From NCBI GenBank assembly GCA_023100825.1, contig CP095846.1, forward strand, positions 3,224,001-3,288,000: a stretch of 64,000 bases of DNA, in the 5' to 3' direction. Under the pieces are notes generated by a model, which saw only the letters and a program-made list of their open reading frames with translations, ran no database searches and was not told the DNA's origin. Positions 22,405-31,079 of the stretch are shown one piece after another; position 1 is the stretch's first letter, and the number at the start of each line of letters is the position of its first letter. The position numbers were made by a program, and so were the translations under genes. The stretch comes from Nocardioidaceae bacterium SCSIO 66511. Lineage in GTDB: Bacteria > Actinomycetota > Actinomycetes > Propionibacteriales > Nocardioidaceae.

Positions 22405-23222
22405 CAGCGGCCCCCGGCTGTGGTGGCAAGGCCTTCGAGCTCATCCGCCCGGTGAGACTCGCCGCGCAACTGCTCGAAGAGAGTGTGACGCAGCTCGACG
22501 TACGTGGGATCGGTGATCAGCTCGTGGCTACGCGGCCGCGGCAGGTTGACCGGGATCGTCTCGCGGATCCTGCCGGGTCGCGCGGTCATCACGACGACGC
22601 GGTCGCTGAGGATGAGGGCCTCGTCGATGTCGTGGGTGACGAACAGGACCGTCTTGCGGTCGCGCTCCCACAGTTCGAGTAGCAGCTCCTGCATGGTGAT
22701 GCGGGTCTGCGCGTCGAGTGCGCCGAACGGCTCATCCATCAGCAGGATCGGCGGATCGTTGATCAGTACGCGCGCCAGCCCTACCCGCTGCCGCATACCG
22801 CCGGACAGCTCGTTCGGGAGATGGTCGCCGAACGCTTCAAGCCCGACCCGCTCGAGGTACTCGTCGATGCGCTCGGCGATCTCTGCCTTCGCGGCGCTGC
22901 CGCGCACTGACGGCCCGAAACCAACGTTGTCACGGACGGTCATCCACGGAAAGATCGTGGCGTCCTGGAACACCACGCCACGCTCGGGTCCCGGACCATC
23001 GATCGGCTTGTCGTCGACGTGCACCGATCCGCCGGTCGGTTCGGTGAACCCCGCGATCAGATTCAGTGCGGTCGACTTGCCGCAGCCGCTGGGACCGAGC
23101 AGGCAGACGAACTCCTGTTCCTTGACCTCGAGCGTCAGGTCCTGCAGCGCACGTACGCGCTCACTGGGCTCACCCGGTTTCGGGAACTCGACCTCGACTT
23201 TGTCGAGCGTGATCGTGTGCAT
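22404..23222 (-). CDS. NitT/TauT/SsuB-type ABC transporter ATPase
   Basis: 272 residues with Walker A GPSGCGKST, signature ELSGGMRQR, Walker B ILLMDEPFGALD and switch histidine in FVTHDIDEAL. ATG 23222 is chosen because CGGAGG lies five bases upstream; codons further upstream have none. It is the first gene of the operon that reads binding protein, permease, DapA-like lyase, FMN oxidase and dehydrogenase, and is divergent from lysR with 97 nt between. Confidence 0.93.
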   Translation of the reverse strand: MHTITLDKVEVEFPKPGEPSERVRALQDLTLEVKEQEFVCLLGPSGCGKSTALNLIAGFTEPTGGSVHVDDKPIDGPGPERGVVFQDATIFPWMTVRDNVGFGPSVRGSAAKAEIAERIDEYLERVGLEAFGDHLPNELSGGMRQRVGLARVLINDPPILLMDEPFGALDAQTRITMQELLLELWERDRKTVLFVTHDIDEALILSDRVVVMTARPGRIRETIPVNLPRPRSHELITDPTYVELRHTLFEQLRGESHRADELEGLATTAGGR

Positions 23223-23278
23223 CCAGGCCTCCGGCTGTCGTCGCATCAACGCCGCGACGAGAGTACGAGCCAGGGACA

Positions 23279-23291
23279 ATTGCCGTCCAAT
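23279..23291. promoter_or_regulatory. Candidate LysR operator in divergent promoter
   Basis: An inverted repeat ATTG-N5-CAAT lies in the 97-nt region between the importer operon and lysR. LysR regulators usually bind short interrupted dyads in such a divergent region. Only four bases per arm match, so this could be chance. Confidence 0.3.
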
Positions 23292-23319
23292 GCATGTTCA
23301 CGTACGTTTGATACCCGTT

Positions 23320-24252
23320 ATGGCATCAGACTTCACGTTCCATCAGCTGCGGTCGTTCGTCGCGGTCGCCGAAGAGCTGAGCTTTCGACGAGCCGCCGAA
23401 CGGCTGCACATCAGCCAGCCTCCGCTCTCCAGGCAGATCCGTTCGCTGGAGTCGGCATTGGGCGTACCGCTGTTCGACCGCGGCCGACGCAATGTCACGC
23501 TGACGCCGGCCGGCAAGTTGTTCCTCACAGAGGCCAGCGGCCTGGTAGAGGCGGCCGCGCGTGCACGGCGCCTCGTCCGCGACGCACACGATGGCCGCGT
23601 CGGCTCGATGCGGGTGGGTTACATCGAGCCGTCAGCGTTCGACCTGCTGCCGCACGTACTTGCGCGGTTCCGCCAGGCACTGCCCGGAGTCGACCTCGAG
23701 CTGCATGAAATGCATTCGTTCGAGGCTGTACGCCAGCTCGAACAACACAAGGTCGACGTCGCCTACCTGCGGCCGCCCGTCGAGACGAACGGAGTACAGC
23801 TGACGATGCTTCACCCGGATCGGCTGATCGCCGTGCTTCCCGAGAACCATCCACTCGACGCCGACACGATCGATCTCGGCGCACTGCGCGACAGTGACTT
23901 CGTCACGTACGCCTCGGCGCTTGGTTCGGGCATCACCGGTGCGACCCTGCAGGCCTGCGCGGCCGCGGGCTTCTCGCCTCGCGTGGTTCGCTACGCGACG
24001 AGCACTCCGATGTTGATGAGTCTCGTGGCCGGCGGTGCGGGGGTGGCCTTGGTCGCCTACCAGTTCGCGTCGATTCCCTACATCGGCGTGAGGTTCGCGC
24101 ACCTGCGCGACGAGCGGGCGGAGAGCTACGTCGCATTCGCGGCGCGTACGAACGAAGCACTGGCGTCGGTGCACTCCCTTCGTACGATCTCCCGCGCGGT
24201 GTCGACGGAGTTGTTCGCCGGACCGACGATCAGTGAAAGTCGCGGGACTTGA
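23320..24252 (+). CDS. LysR-family transcriptional regulator
   Basis: 310 residues. The N-terminal winged helix-turn-helix is clear: FTFHQLRSFVAVAEELSFRR, then AAERLHISQPPLSRQIRSLE and LFDRGRRNVTLTPAG. The effector domain follows (MRVGYIEPSAFDLLPHVLARF, PENHPLDADTI, VAGGAGVALVAYQF). Divergent placement next to the importer/catabolic operon at 23222-17427 makes it the likely regulator of that operon, with the transported compound or a breakdown product as effector. Its 3' end overlaps the convergent dnaE2 gene by 23 bases. Confidence 0.93.
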   Translation: MASDFTFHQLRSFVAVAEELSFRRAAERLHISQPPLSRQIRSLESALGVPLFDRGRRNVTLTPAGKLFLTEASGLVEAAARARRLVRDAHDGRVGSMRVGYIEPSAFDLLPHVLARFRQALPGVDLELHEMHSFEAVRQLEQHKVDVAYLRPPVETNGVQLTMLHPDRLIAVLPENHPLDADTIDLGALRDSDFVTYASALGSGITGATLQACAAAGFSPRVVRYATSTPMLMSLVAGGAGVALVAYQFASIPYIGVRFAHLRDERAESYVAFAARTNEALASVHSLRTISRAVSTELFAGPTISESRGT

Positions 24253-27200
24253 CCTTCGCGGCGATGGGCAAGTGCTCCAGCCGGTCGGCGAGCAGATTGG
24301 TGGTGCCCTCGTTGCGTTCGAGGGTTCCGCGTACGACCAGCGCGCTCGACTCCCTGCCCACCCGGCGATAGCGGGTCCACAGACCCTGCGTGCAGATGAC
24401 GTTGAGCATGCCGGTCTCGTCCTCGAGGTTGAGGAACGTCACTCCCCCTGCCGTCGCGGGTCGCTGCCGGTGCGTCACCACTCCGCCGACCCGGATCCGC
24501 GAACCTGCCTCGACCGAGCCCAGCTCACCGATCGGCAGCACTCCGCGGTCTGCGAGGTCGGTGCGTACGTGCTCGATCGGATGGTCCGTCGGCGAGATGC
24601 CGGTCGCCCAGAGGTCGGCCATCGTCTGCTCGGGTGCGGTGATGCCCGGCAGCATCGGCGGCTCGCTCGCCAAGGCGGTGCCGGCCAACGTACGTGGGCT
24701 CTCCTGGGCGGCGAGCCCCGCATGCCACAGTGCCTGGCGCCGGGTCAGCCCGAAACAGTCGAATGCCCCTGCGGTCGCGAGCGACTCCAACTGCTTCGCC
24801 GTCAGCTCGACCCTGCGGGCGAGGTCGAACATATCCGCAAACGGACCGCCGGCATCGCGCGCTGCGACGATGCGCTCGGCGACCTCCGTACCGATCGACT
24901 TCACCTCGGTGAGTCCGAGGCGTACGGCAAACGCGCCGTCACGTCGATGCTCGGCGGCAACAGACAGCGCATCAGGCGCGGTATCCGGATCGAACGGACC
25001 GACCTCCGGTTGCTCGGTCTCCAAGCAGGTAATGGATCCGCCCGGTTTCGACGCTGCCTCGTCGTACGCCTCGAGGTCGGCGTCGACGCCCGACAGTTCG
25101 ATGTCAGGGCGGCGTACTTCGACACCGTGTCGACGTGCATCGGCGACAAGGGTCTGCGGCGAGTAGAAGCCCATCGGCTGCGAACGCAACAACGCTGCGA
25201 GGAATGCACCCGGGTAGTGCAGTCGCAGCCAGGTACTCGCGTACACCAGCAACGCGAAGCTGATCGAATGGCTCTCGGCGAAGCCGAAGTTCGCGAACGC
25301 CTCGATCTTCTCGTAGATCTCGTCGGCCTCGTCGCCGGTGATGCCGTGCTCGGCCATGCCGTCGTAGAGCTTCGTACGCAGCTTCTCGATCTTCTCGATG
25401 CCGCGCTTGGAGCCCATCGCCCGCCGCAGCAGATCGGCGTCGTCACCGGAGCATCCGCCGACGGTCATCGCCATCTGCATCAGCTGCTCCTGGAACAACG
25501 GCACGCCGAGGGTACGACTCAGAACCGGTTCCAGCTTCGGATGCAGGTACGTCACCGGGTCGGTGCCCATGCGCCTGCGAATGTACGGATGCACCGCGCC
25601 GCCCTGGATCGGCCCGGGACGAATCAGCGCGATCTCGATGACCAGGTCGTAAAAGCATCGCGGACGGAGTCTCGGCAAGGTACCGATCTGGGCACGGCTC
25701 TCGACCTGGAAGACGCCGACCGAGTCCGCCCGGCACAGCACGTCATAGACACCGGGCTCCTCCTTCGGGATGCCGGCGAGCGTCCAGCGTTCGCCGAGGT
25801 GTTCGCCGACAATGTCGATCGCATGCTGGATCGCACCGAGCATGCCGAGCCCGAGCAGGTCGAACTTCACCAACCCCATCCAGGCGCAGTCGTCCTTGTC
25901 CCATTGCAGAACCGTGCGGTCGTCCATCCGCGCACGCTCGATCGGCACCACCTCCGAGACCGGGCGGTCGGTGAGCACCATGCCGCCCGAATGAATGCCC
26001 AGATGCCTTGGTGCCTTGAGGAGTTGCTCGGAGAGCTCTACGACCGGAGTGGGAATGTCATGGTCGTCGCTGGAGACAATGGAGCCCCAGGCATCGATCT
26101 GTTTCGACCAAGCATCCTGCTGACCGGTGCTGTGGCCGAGCGCCTTCGCCATATCGCGTACGGCCGACTTCGGTCGGTAGCTGATGACGTTGGCGACCTG
26201 TGCGGCGTTGCGTCTGCCGTACTTCGCGTAGACGTACTGGATCACCTCCTCGCGCCGATCGGAGTCGAAGTCGACATCGATGTCTGGCTCCTCCTCACGC
26301 GTCGCCGAGAGGAATCGCTCGAACGGCAGATTGAACCGGATCGAGTCGACCGCGGTGATGCCAAGTGCGTAACACACGGCGGAGTTGGCAGCCGATCCCC
26401 TTCCCTGGCAGAGGATTCCGCGTTCGCGGGCGTACGCAACGATGTCGTGCACGATCAGGAAGTAGCCGGGAAAGTCGAGGTCTTCGATGACCGCGAGCTC
26501 GCGTTCGAGCCGGTCGCGTACGCCGGAGTCGGCGTCGGGATAGACCCGCTCAGCACCGCGACGAACAAGCTCGCGCAGCCATTCCATCGGAGTGTGGCCG
26601 GCTGGCACGTCTTGCCGGGGTAGTCTCGGCCGAGCAGCACGCAGCGAAAACGCATGCTCGTCGGCGACCTCGACCGTACGCTCGACCACTCCCGGATATC
26701 GCGCGAACCTCATCGCCATCTCCGCCCCCGAACGCAGCGAGGCACCTCCCGCAGCAGGGAGCCAGCCGTCCATCTCATCGAGGCTCCGCCGCGCGCGTAC
26801 GGATGCGATCGCAGCACCGAGCCGATGCTCTGCGGGTGTCGCGTAGTGGGCGTTGTTGGTGGCGACCATGGCAAGGCCAGTACGCGCGGACAACTCGGCC
26901 AGAGCGGCGTTGTGGTCACTGTCGAGCGGAAGCCCGTGGTCGTACAGCTCGATCAGCACCCGCTCCGTGCCGAACAGCTCGATCAGACGCCACAGCTCGT
27001 CTTCTGCTGCGCCGATGCCCCTGGCAACGAGGGCCGAACGCACCGCACCCTTACGGCAGCCGGTGAGCACCGTCCAATGACCGTCGGCCCGAGCGGCCAG
27101 CCGTTCGAGGTCGTACGCAGGTCTGCCCTTCTCGTCGCCGGCGAGCTGCGCCTCGGTGATCGCGCTCGCGAGCCGGTGGTAGCCCTCCTCACCGCGGGCG

Positions 27201-27640
27201 AGCACGAGTAGATGCCGGCCTTCGGGGTCGGCGATGCCGTTCTGCGGTTTGCTCAGCCCGAGCGACAGCTCCGCGCCGAAGATCGTACGAAGGCCGTAGT
27301 CCTCTGCGACCTCGGCCATCCGGACGATGCCGTACAACCCGTCATGGTCGGTCATCGCGAGTGCATGCAGCCCCAGGCGTACCGCCTCCTCTGCCAGCGC
27401 TTCGGGTGAGCTCACACCGTCGAGGAAGCTGAAGTTCGAGTGGCAGTGCAGCTCTGCGTACGGGACGACTTCCTCGGTCGGCGGCTCGGGGCGTTCGACC
27501 GGCGCGTACGGCGCGCGTTTACGCGACCAGGCGGGGCTGTCGCCGCCATCACCGTCAACATCGCGACGGTCGGGGCGTCGCCTGCCCGAGAGTCGTCGCT
27601 CGAGCTCCGACCACGGGATAGGCGGGTTGTCGTATCCCAT
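24230..27640 (-). CDS. dnaE2: Error-prone DNA polymerase III alpha subunit DnaE2
   Basis: 1136 residues from ATG 27640. The order is PHP domain (AELHCHSNFSFLDGVS, TDHDGLYG), C-family polymerase palm with the acidic motif EPDIDVDFDSDRR, tandem helix-hairpin-helix, and an OB fold (RIRVGGVVTHRQRPATAGGV). It does translesion synthesis with ImuA' and ImuB after DNA damage. I choose MGYDNPPIPWSELERRLSG as the N-terminus because DnaE2 homologues start with this motif and because the alternative ATG at 27658 lies inside the LexA box and upstream of the predicted transcription start. The promoter gives a leaderless message. imuA'-imuB are about 6 kb away rather than adjacent. Confidence 0.96.
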   Translation of the reverse strand: MGYDNPPIPWSELERRLSGRRRPDRRDVDGDGGDSPAWSRKRAPYAPVERPEPPTEEVVPYAELHCHSNFSFLDGVSSPEALAEEAVRLGLHALAMTDHDGLYGIVRMAEVAEDYGLRTIFGAELSLGLSKPQNGIADPEGRHLLVLARGEEGYHRLASAITEAQLAGDEKGRPAYDLERLAARADGHWTVLTGCRKGAVRSALVARGIGAAEDELWRLIELFGTERVLIELYDHGLPLDSDHNAALAELSARTGLAMVATNNAHYATPAEHRLGAAIASVRARRSLDEMDGWLPAAGGASLRSGAEMAMRFARYPGVVERTVEVADEHAFSLRAARPRLPRQDVPAGHTPMEWLRELVRRGAERVYPDADSGVRDRLERELAVIEDLDFPGYFLIVHDIVAYARERGILCQGRGSAANSAVCYALGITAVDSIRFNLPFERFLSATREEEPDIDVDFDSDRREEVIQYVYAKYGRRNAAQVANVISYRPKSAVRDMAKALGHSTGQQDAWSKQIDAWGSIVSSDDHDIPTPVVELSEQLLKAPRHLGIHSGGMVLTDRPVSEVVPIERARMDDRTVLQWDKDDCAWMGLVKFDLLGLGMLGAIQHAIDIVGEHLGERWTLAGIPKEEPGVYDVLCRADSVGVFQVESRAQIGTLPRLRPRCFYDLVIEIALIRPGPIQGGAVHPYIRRRMGTDPVTYLHPKLEPVLSRTLGVPLFQEQLMQMAMTVGGCSGDDADLLRRAMGSKRGIEKIEKLRTKLYDGMAEHGITGDEADEIYEKIEAFANFGFAESHSISFALLVYASTWLRLHYPGAFLAALLRSQPMGFYSPQTLVADARRHGVEVRRPDIELSGVDADLEAYDEAASKPGGSITCLETEQPEVGPFDPDTAPDALSVAAEHRRDGAFAVRLGLTEVKSIGTEVAERIVAARDAGGPFADMFDLARRVELTAKQLESLATAGAFDCFGLTRRQALWHAGLAAQESPRTLAGTALASEPPMLPGITAPEQTMADLWATGISPTDHPIEHVRTDLADRGVLPIGELGSVEAGSRIRVGGVVTHRQRPATAGGVTFLNLEDETGMLNVICTQGLWTRYRRVGRESSALVVRGTLERNEGTTNLLADRLEHLPIAAKVKSRDFH

Positions 27641-27675
27641 CACCCAAGCATCGAACATGTGTTCGACGAAATCAA
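27641..27675 (-). promoter_or_regulatory. LexA-controlled leaderless promoter of dnaE2
   Basis: On the minus strand a -35 TTGATT (27675-27670), a 17-nt spacer and a -10 GATGCT (27652-27647) are followed by six bases and ATG 27640. The spacer is filled by TCGAAC-ATGT-GTTCGA (27651-27666), a perfect match to the actinobacterial/Gram-positive SOS box TCGAAC-N4-GTTCGA. LexA bound here would block RNA polymerase. Transcription would begin at or next to the start codon. Confidence 0.85.
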
Positions 27676-27745
27676 GCAGGGTAGTGACGTACTCCGGTTG
27701 GTGGGATGGACGAGGAGCGATCTGCCCTCAGTTTCACTGTATAGC

Positions 27746-27776
27746 AGATCCGGACGCCTCATGAGGCATCGGATCT
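27746..27776. promoter_or_regulatory. 31-bp imperfect palindrome upstream of the rifamycin phosphotransferase gene
   Basis: The core GCCTCATGAGGC (27756-27767) is a perfect 12-bp palindrome, flanked by outer arms AGATCCG (27746-27752) and CGGATCT (27770-27776) separated from the core by 3 and 2 bases. It lies 52 nt before the GTG start of rph. The symmetry suggests a dimeric repressor site or an RNA hairpin in the 5' leader. I do not recognise the binding protein. It does not look like the rifamycin-associated element. Confidence 0.5.
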
Positions 27777-27828
27777 TGGGTCATACTCGCCTCTCGCAGC
27801 ACAAATCAACCAGCGATGAGGGAAGTAC

Positions 27829-30366
27829 GTGGGGCAGACAATCGGCATCGATCGGATAGACCGCCGGCACCTTACGAAGGTCGGCGGGAAGGCCGCCAAC
27901 CTCGGCGAGTTGTCCCGGCTCGCGGGCGTACGCGTGCCGGCCGGCTTCTGCGTGACGACCGATGCGTACCGGCAGGTCGTGGCGACACACGCATCCTTCG
28001 ACGAGCTGCTGGTACGACTGTCGCGGGCCGAGCCGGACGACCACGCAGCGATTCGTACGCTCAGCGCCGAGGCCCGCAGCGTCGTCGAGTCGATCGAGCT
28101 GCCAAACGACCTGGTTGCCGAGATCAGCGAGGAACTGGCCAGACTCGGCGAGAATGCCGCGTACGCGGTGCGGTCCAGCGCGACGGCCGAGGACCTACCC
28201 ACAGCCTCGTTCGCCGGCCAGCAGGACTCGTACCTGAATGTCACCGGGCTCCATGACGTCCTGCGACATGTCAGGCGATGCTGGGCTTCGTTGTTCACCG
28301 AGCGTGCGGTGACCTACCGGCTGCACAACGGGTTCGACCATCTCCGAGTACAGATGGCCGTGATCGTGCAGCGACTGGTGTCGGCCGACGCCGCCGGGGT
28401 CCTGTTCACGGCCGACCCCGTGACGTCGAATCGCAAGATCACCACCGTTGAGGCCGTCCGGGGACTCGGCGAGGCTCTGGTGTCCGGCCTCGCAACCGGT
28501 GACGTGTACGCGGTGCACGACGACCAGGTCATCGACAGCACCATCACCGAGACCCGACCGATGTTGACGCAAGCACAGGTCGTAGACCTGGCGCGGCTCG
28601 GCCGGCTGATCGAAACGCATTTCGGGCGGCCGCAAGACATCGAATGGTGTCTCGACGCCGACGGGTTCCAGATCGTCCAGAGCCGGCCGATCACTACGCT
28701 GTTCCCCGTACCTGAGACCGACGACGGCGAGAACCATGTCTACGTATCGGTCGGCCACCAACAGATGATGACCGACGCGATGAAGCCGCTGGGACTCTCG
28801 GTCTGGCAGCTGACGACACCGCGACCGATGCACGAAGCGGGCGGGCGACTGTTCGTCGATGTCGCACCGGTGCTGGCGACACCCGCGGGACGCCAGCAGC
28901 TCGTCGGTACGCTCGGCAGGTCCGATCCACTGATCCGCGATGCCCTGCAGACCATTCTGGATCGCGACGGCTACCTTCCGACGCTTCCCGACCAGACAGC
29001 CACAGCCATACCGGCGCGTACGGCGACGACTGCCATCGAGAACGACCCGGCCATCGTCACCGACCTGGTCGAGCGCGGCCGCAAGTCCGTTGCTGCGTTG
29101 GATCATGCGCTTCAGACGGCTTCCGGTCCCGCCGTGTTCGATGTCATCCGGACCGACACCGATGAGCTGACGCGCACCATCACCGATCCGCGATCCATCC
29201 GGGTGATCATGGCGTCGATGGACGCCGCCTGGTGGCTGAACGACCATCTCGAGGAGTGGCTCGGCGAGAAGAACGTGGCCGACACGCTTGCGCAGTCCGC
29301 CCCGCACAATGTGACGTCGCAGATGGGGCTCGCCCTACTCGACGTCGCCGACGCGATCCGCCCACACCCCGACGTCGTTGCGTACCTGCAGCGTCTCGTG
29401 GACGAGGGACGAGAAGACGAGGACGTCCTGGAGGGCTTGGCCGCGGTGCCCGGCGGTCAGGAGTCACGCGCCGCCCTCTCGGGATACCTCGACGAGTACG
29501 GCATGCGTTGCGCCGGGGAGATCGACATCACCAGACCGCGGTGGAGCGAACGACCGTCAACGCTTCTGCCCACGATCCTCGGCCACGTCAGGAACTTCGA
29601 GCCGGGCGAGAGCAGTCGGCGCTTCGAAGCCGGGCTTCGGGAGTCGGAACGCATGGAGGCCGACGTGCTCTCCCGGCTGCGCGAGCTCACCGACGGCGCA
29701 GCCAAGGCCGAGGAAACCAAGCGAATGATCGATCGGCTACGTACGTTCGCCGGCTATCGGGAGTACCCGAAGTACGACATCATCAGCCGCTACTACCTCT
29801 ACAAACAGGCGTTGCTTCGTGAGGCGGACGGTCTCGTCGACGCGGGAGCCCTTCGTACGAAGGAGGATTGCTTCTACCTCCGATTCGAAGAGCTCCGCGA
29901 TGCGGTGCGTACACAAGTCGTTGACAACGATCTCATCGACGCACGGCGCGAGGCGTTTGCATCGTACGAAGCGCTCATCCCGCCAAGAGTGCTCACCTCC
30001 GATGGCGAGGTCGTCACCGGCGAGTACCGTCGCGACGATGTGCCGCCCGGAGCGTTGGTCGGGCTGCCGGTCTCTGCCGGCGTGATCGAGGGGCGGGCCC
30101 GAGTCGTTACGGACATGACGCGCGCCGACCTGGAGCCGGGCGACATCCTGGTCACGGCGTTCACCGACCCGAGCTGGACTCCCCTCTTCGTCACCGTCGC
30201 GGGTTTGGTCACCGAGGTCGGCGGGCTGATGACCCACGGCGCGGTGATCGCCCGGGAGTACGGCCTGCCGGCCGTCGTCGGCGTGGAGCGGGCAACCAGG
30301 GCGATCCGGGACGGTCAGCGCATTCGCGTACACGGGACACACGGTCACGTCGAGCTCCTCGACTGA
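27829..30366 (+). CDS. rph: Rifamycin-inactivating phosphotransferase (Rph family, PEP synthase-like)
   Basis: 845 residues in three parts: an N-terminal ATP-binding domain (KAANLGELSRLAGVRVPAGF, YAVRSSATAEDLPTASFAGQ, FQIVQSRPITTLFP, to about residue 310), a long helical middle domain that binds rifamycin in the family, and a C-terminal swivelling domain with phosphohistidine His803 in GGLMTHGAVIAREYGLPA. Rph transfers the beta-phosphate of ATP to the C21 hydroxyl of rifamycins. Length and the TDPSWTPLF - GLVTEVGGLMTHG region distinguish it from true PEP synthase. GTG 27829 follows GAGGGAAG. It is divergent from dnaE2. A PEP synthase-like enzyme with another substrate cannot be excluded. Confidence 0.85.
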   Translation: MGQTIGIDRIDRRHLTKVGGKAANLGELSRLAGVRVPAGFCVTTDAYRQVVATHASFDELLVRLSRAEPDDHAAIRTLSAEARSVVESIELPNDLVAEISEELARLGENAAYAVRSSATAEDLPTASFAGQQDSYLNVTGLHDVLRHVRRCWASLFTERAVTYRLHNGFDHLRVQMAVIVQRLVSADAAGVLFTADPVTSNRKITTVEAVRGLGEALVSGLATGDVYAVHDDQVIDSTITETRPMLTQAQVVDLARLGRLIETHFGRPQDIEWCLDADGFQIVQSRPITTLFPVPETDDGENHVYVSVGHQQMMTDAMKPLGLSVWQLTTPRPMHEAGGRLFVDVAPVLATPAGRQQLVGTLGRSDPLIRDALQTILDRDGYLPTLPDQTATAIPARTATTAIENDPAIVTDLVERGRKSVAALDHALQTASGPAVFDVIRTDTDELTRTITDPRSIRVIMASMDAAWWLNDHLEEWLGEKNVADTLAQSAPHNVTSQMGLALLDVADAIRPHPDVVAYLQRLVDEGREDEDVLEGLAAVPGGQESRAALSGYLDEYGMRCAGEIDITRPRWSERPSTLLPTILGHVRNFEPGESSRRFEAGLRESERMEADVLSRLRELTDGAAKAEETKRMIDRLRTFAGYREYPKYDIISRYYLYKQALLREADGLVDAGALRTKEDCFYLRFEELRDAVRTQVVDNDLIDARREAFASYEALIPPRVLTSDGEVVTGEYRRDDVPPGALVGLPVSAGVIEGRARVVTDMTRADLEPGDILVTAFTDPSWTPLFVTVAGLVTEVGGLMTHGAVIAREYGLPAVVGVERATRAIRDGQRIRVHGTHGHVELLD

Positions 30367-30436
30367 TGCCGGCTGCCCTAAGGAGTCAGCCCGAATCCGG
30401 AACGCCATCGTCCGCATTCGTGACTACGGTGCCGCC

Positions 30437-30994
30437 ATGACCGACACCAAACCACCATGGGAACCCCCGATCGCCGGTACGGAAACCGAGCATCTCCTCG
30501 GGGCACTCGACCGGATGCGTTGGACCTTTCGCTGGAAGGCCGACGGACTGGACACGACCGGACTCCGAGCTCGGATCGGTGCCTCCTCGCTGACCCTCGG
30601 CGGACTACTCAAGCACTTGGCTCTCATCGAGGACCACTATTTCGGCGAGAGGCTCCTCGGCGAGCCGATGGGCTCTCAGTGGAGCGAGTCCGATTGGGAT
30701 GGCGATCCCGACTGGGAGTTCCGCTCCGCCGCCGATGACGCCCCCGCCTATCTGTATGCCCTGTGGGACGACGCCACCGCTCGTTCACGTACGCGCATCA
30801 AAGCGTCGCTGGCCGACGGCGGACTCGACCAGCCCGTCGAGCTCGGGTGGCCGACCGGCGAGCGCCCGAGCGTACGCCGGCTCCTCTGCGATCTGATCGA
30901 GGAGTACGGGCGACACACCGGTCACGCCGACCTGTTGCGGGAGGCCATCGACGGGCGGGTCGGTGAGGATCCGCCCGCCGATTGGCGTCCGTGA
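30437..30994 (+). CDS. DinB-superfamily protein (DUF664)
   Basis: 185 residues. The four-helix DinB/DUF664 fold is indicated by TEHLLGALDRMRWTFRWKAD, LGGLLKHLALIEDHYFGERL and the C-terminal EYGRHTGHADLLREAIDG. The histidines in LLKHLALIE and YGRHTGHAD form the metal-binding triad of this superfamily, which in actinomycetes includes mycothiol-dependent transferases. The substrate is not known. It lies 70 nt downstream of rph on the same strand, so a shared detoxification role is possible but unproven. A strong hairpin follows it. Confidence 0.88.
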   Translation: MTDTKPPWEPPIAGTETEHLLGALDRMRWTFRWKADGLDTTGLRARIGASSLTLGGLLKHLALIEDHYFGERLLGEPMGSQWSESDWDGDPDWEFRSAADDAPAYLYALWDDATARSRTRIKASLADGGLDQPVELGWPTGERPSVRRLLCDLIEEYGRHTGHADLLREAIDGRVGEDPPADWRP

Positions 30995-31009
30995 CCGGCT
31001 GCTCTAAGG

Positions 31010-31067
31010 AGTTCGGTGCGGATTGCACCACCGGCGGTACGCCGAGTGGTGCAATCCGCACCGAACT
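31010..31067. terminator. Very long inverted repeat, probable bidirectional terminator
   Basis: Two perfectly complementary 22-base arms (31010-31031, beginning AGTTCGGTGC; 31046-31067, ending GCACCGAACT) enclose a 14-base centre that itself folds as GGCG-GTA-CGCC. It sits in the 85-nt gap between the converging DUF664 and M14 genes. There is no T-tract, as is common for GC-rich actinomycetes. A stem this long and exact is unusual for a terminator. Confidence 0.75.
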
Positions 31068-31079
31068 TCCAATGACGGG

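Noticed and set aside
24233-26623. 796-codon open frame on the plus strand opposite dnaE2
   Set aside because: It mirrors dnaE2, has no recognisable domain and arises from the codon pattern of GC-rich genes. The same applies to the long frames opposite ligA, the peptide-binding protein gene and the APC permease.
27659-27828. Rifamycin-associated element upstream of rph
   Set aside because: I looked for a 19-bp element of that type as I remember it and found none; the palindrome present has a different sequence.
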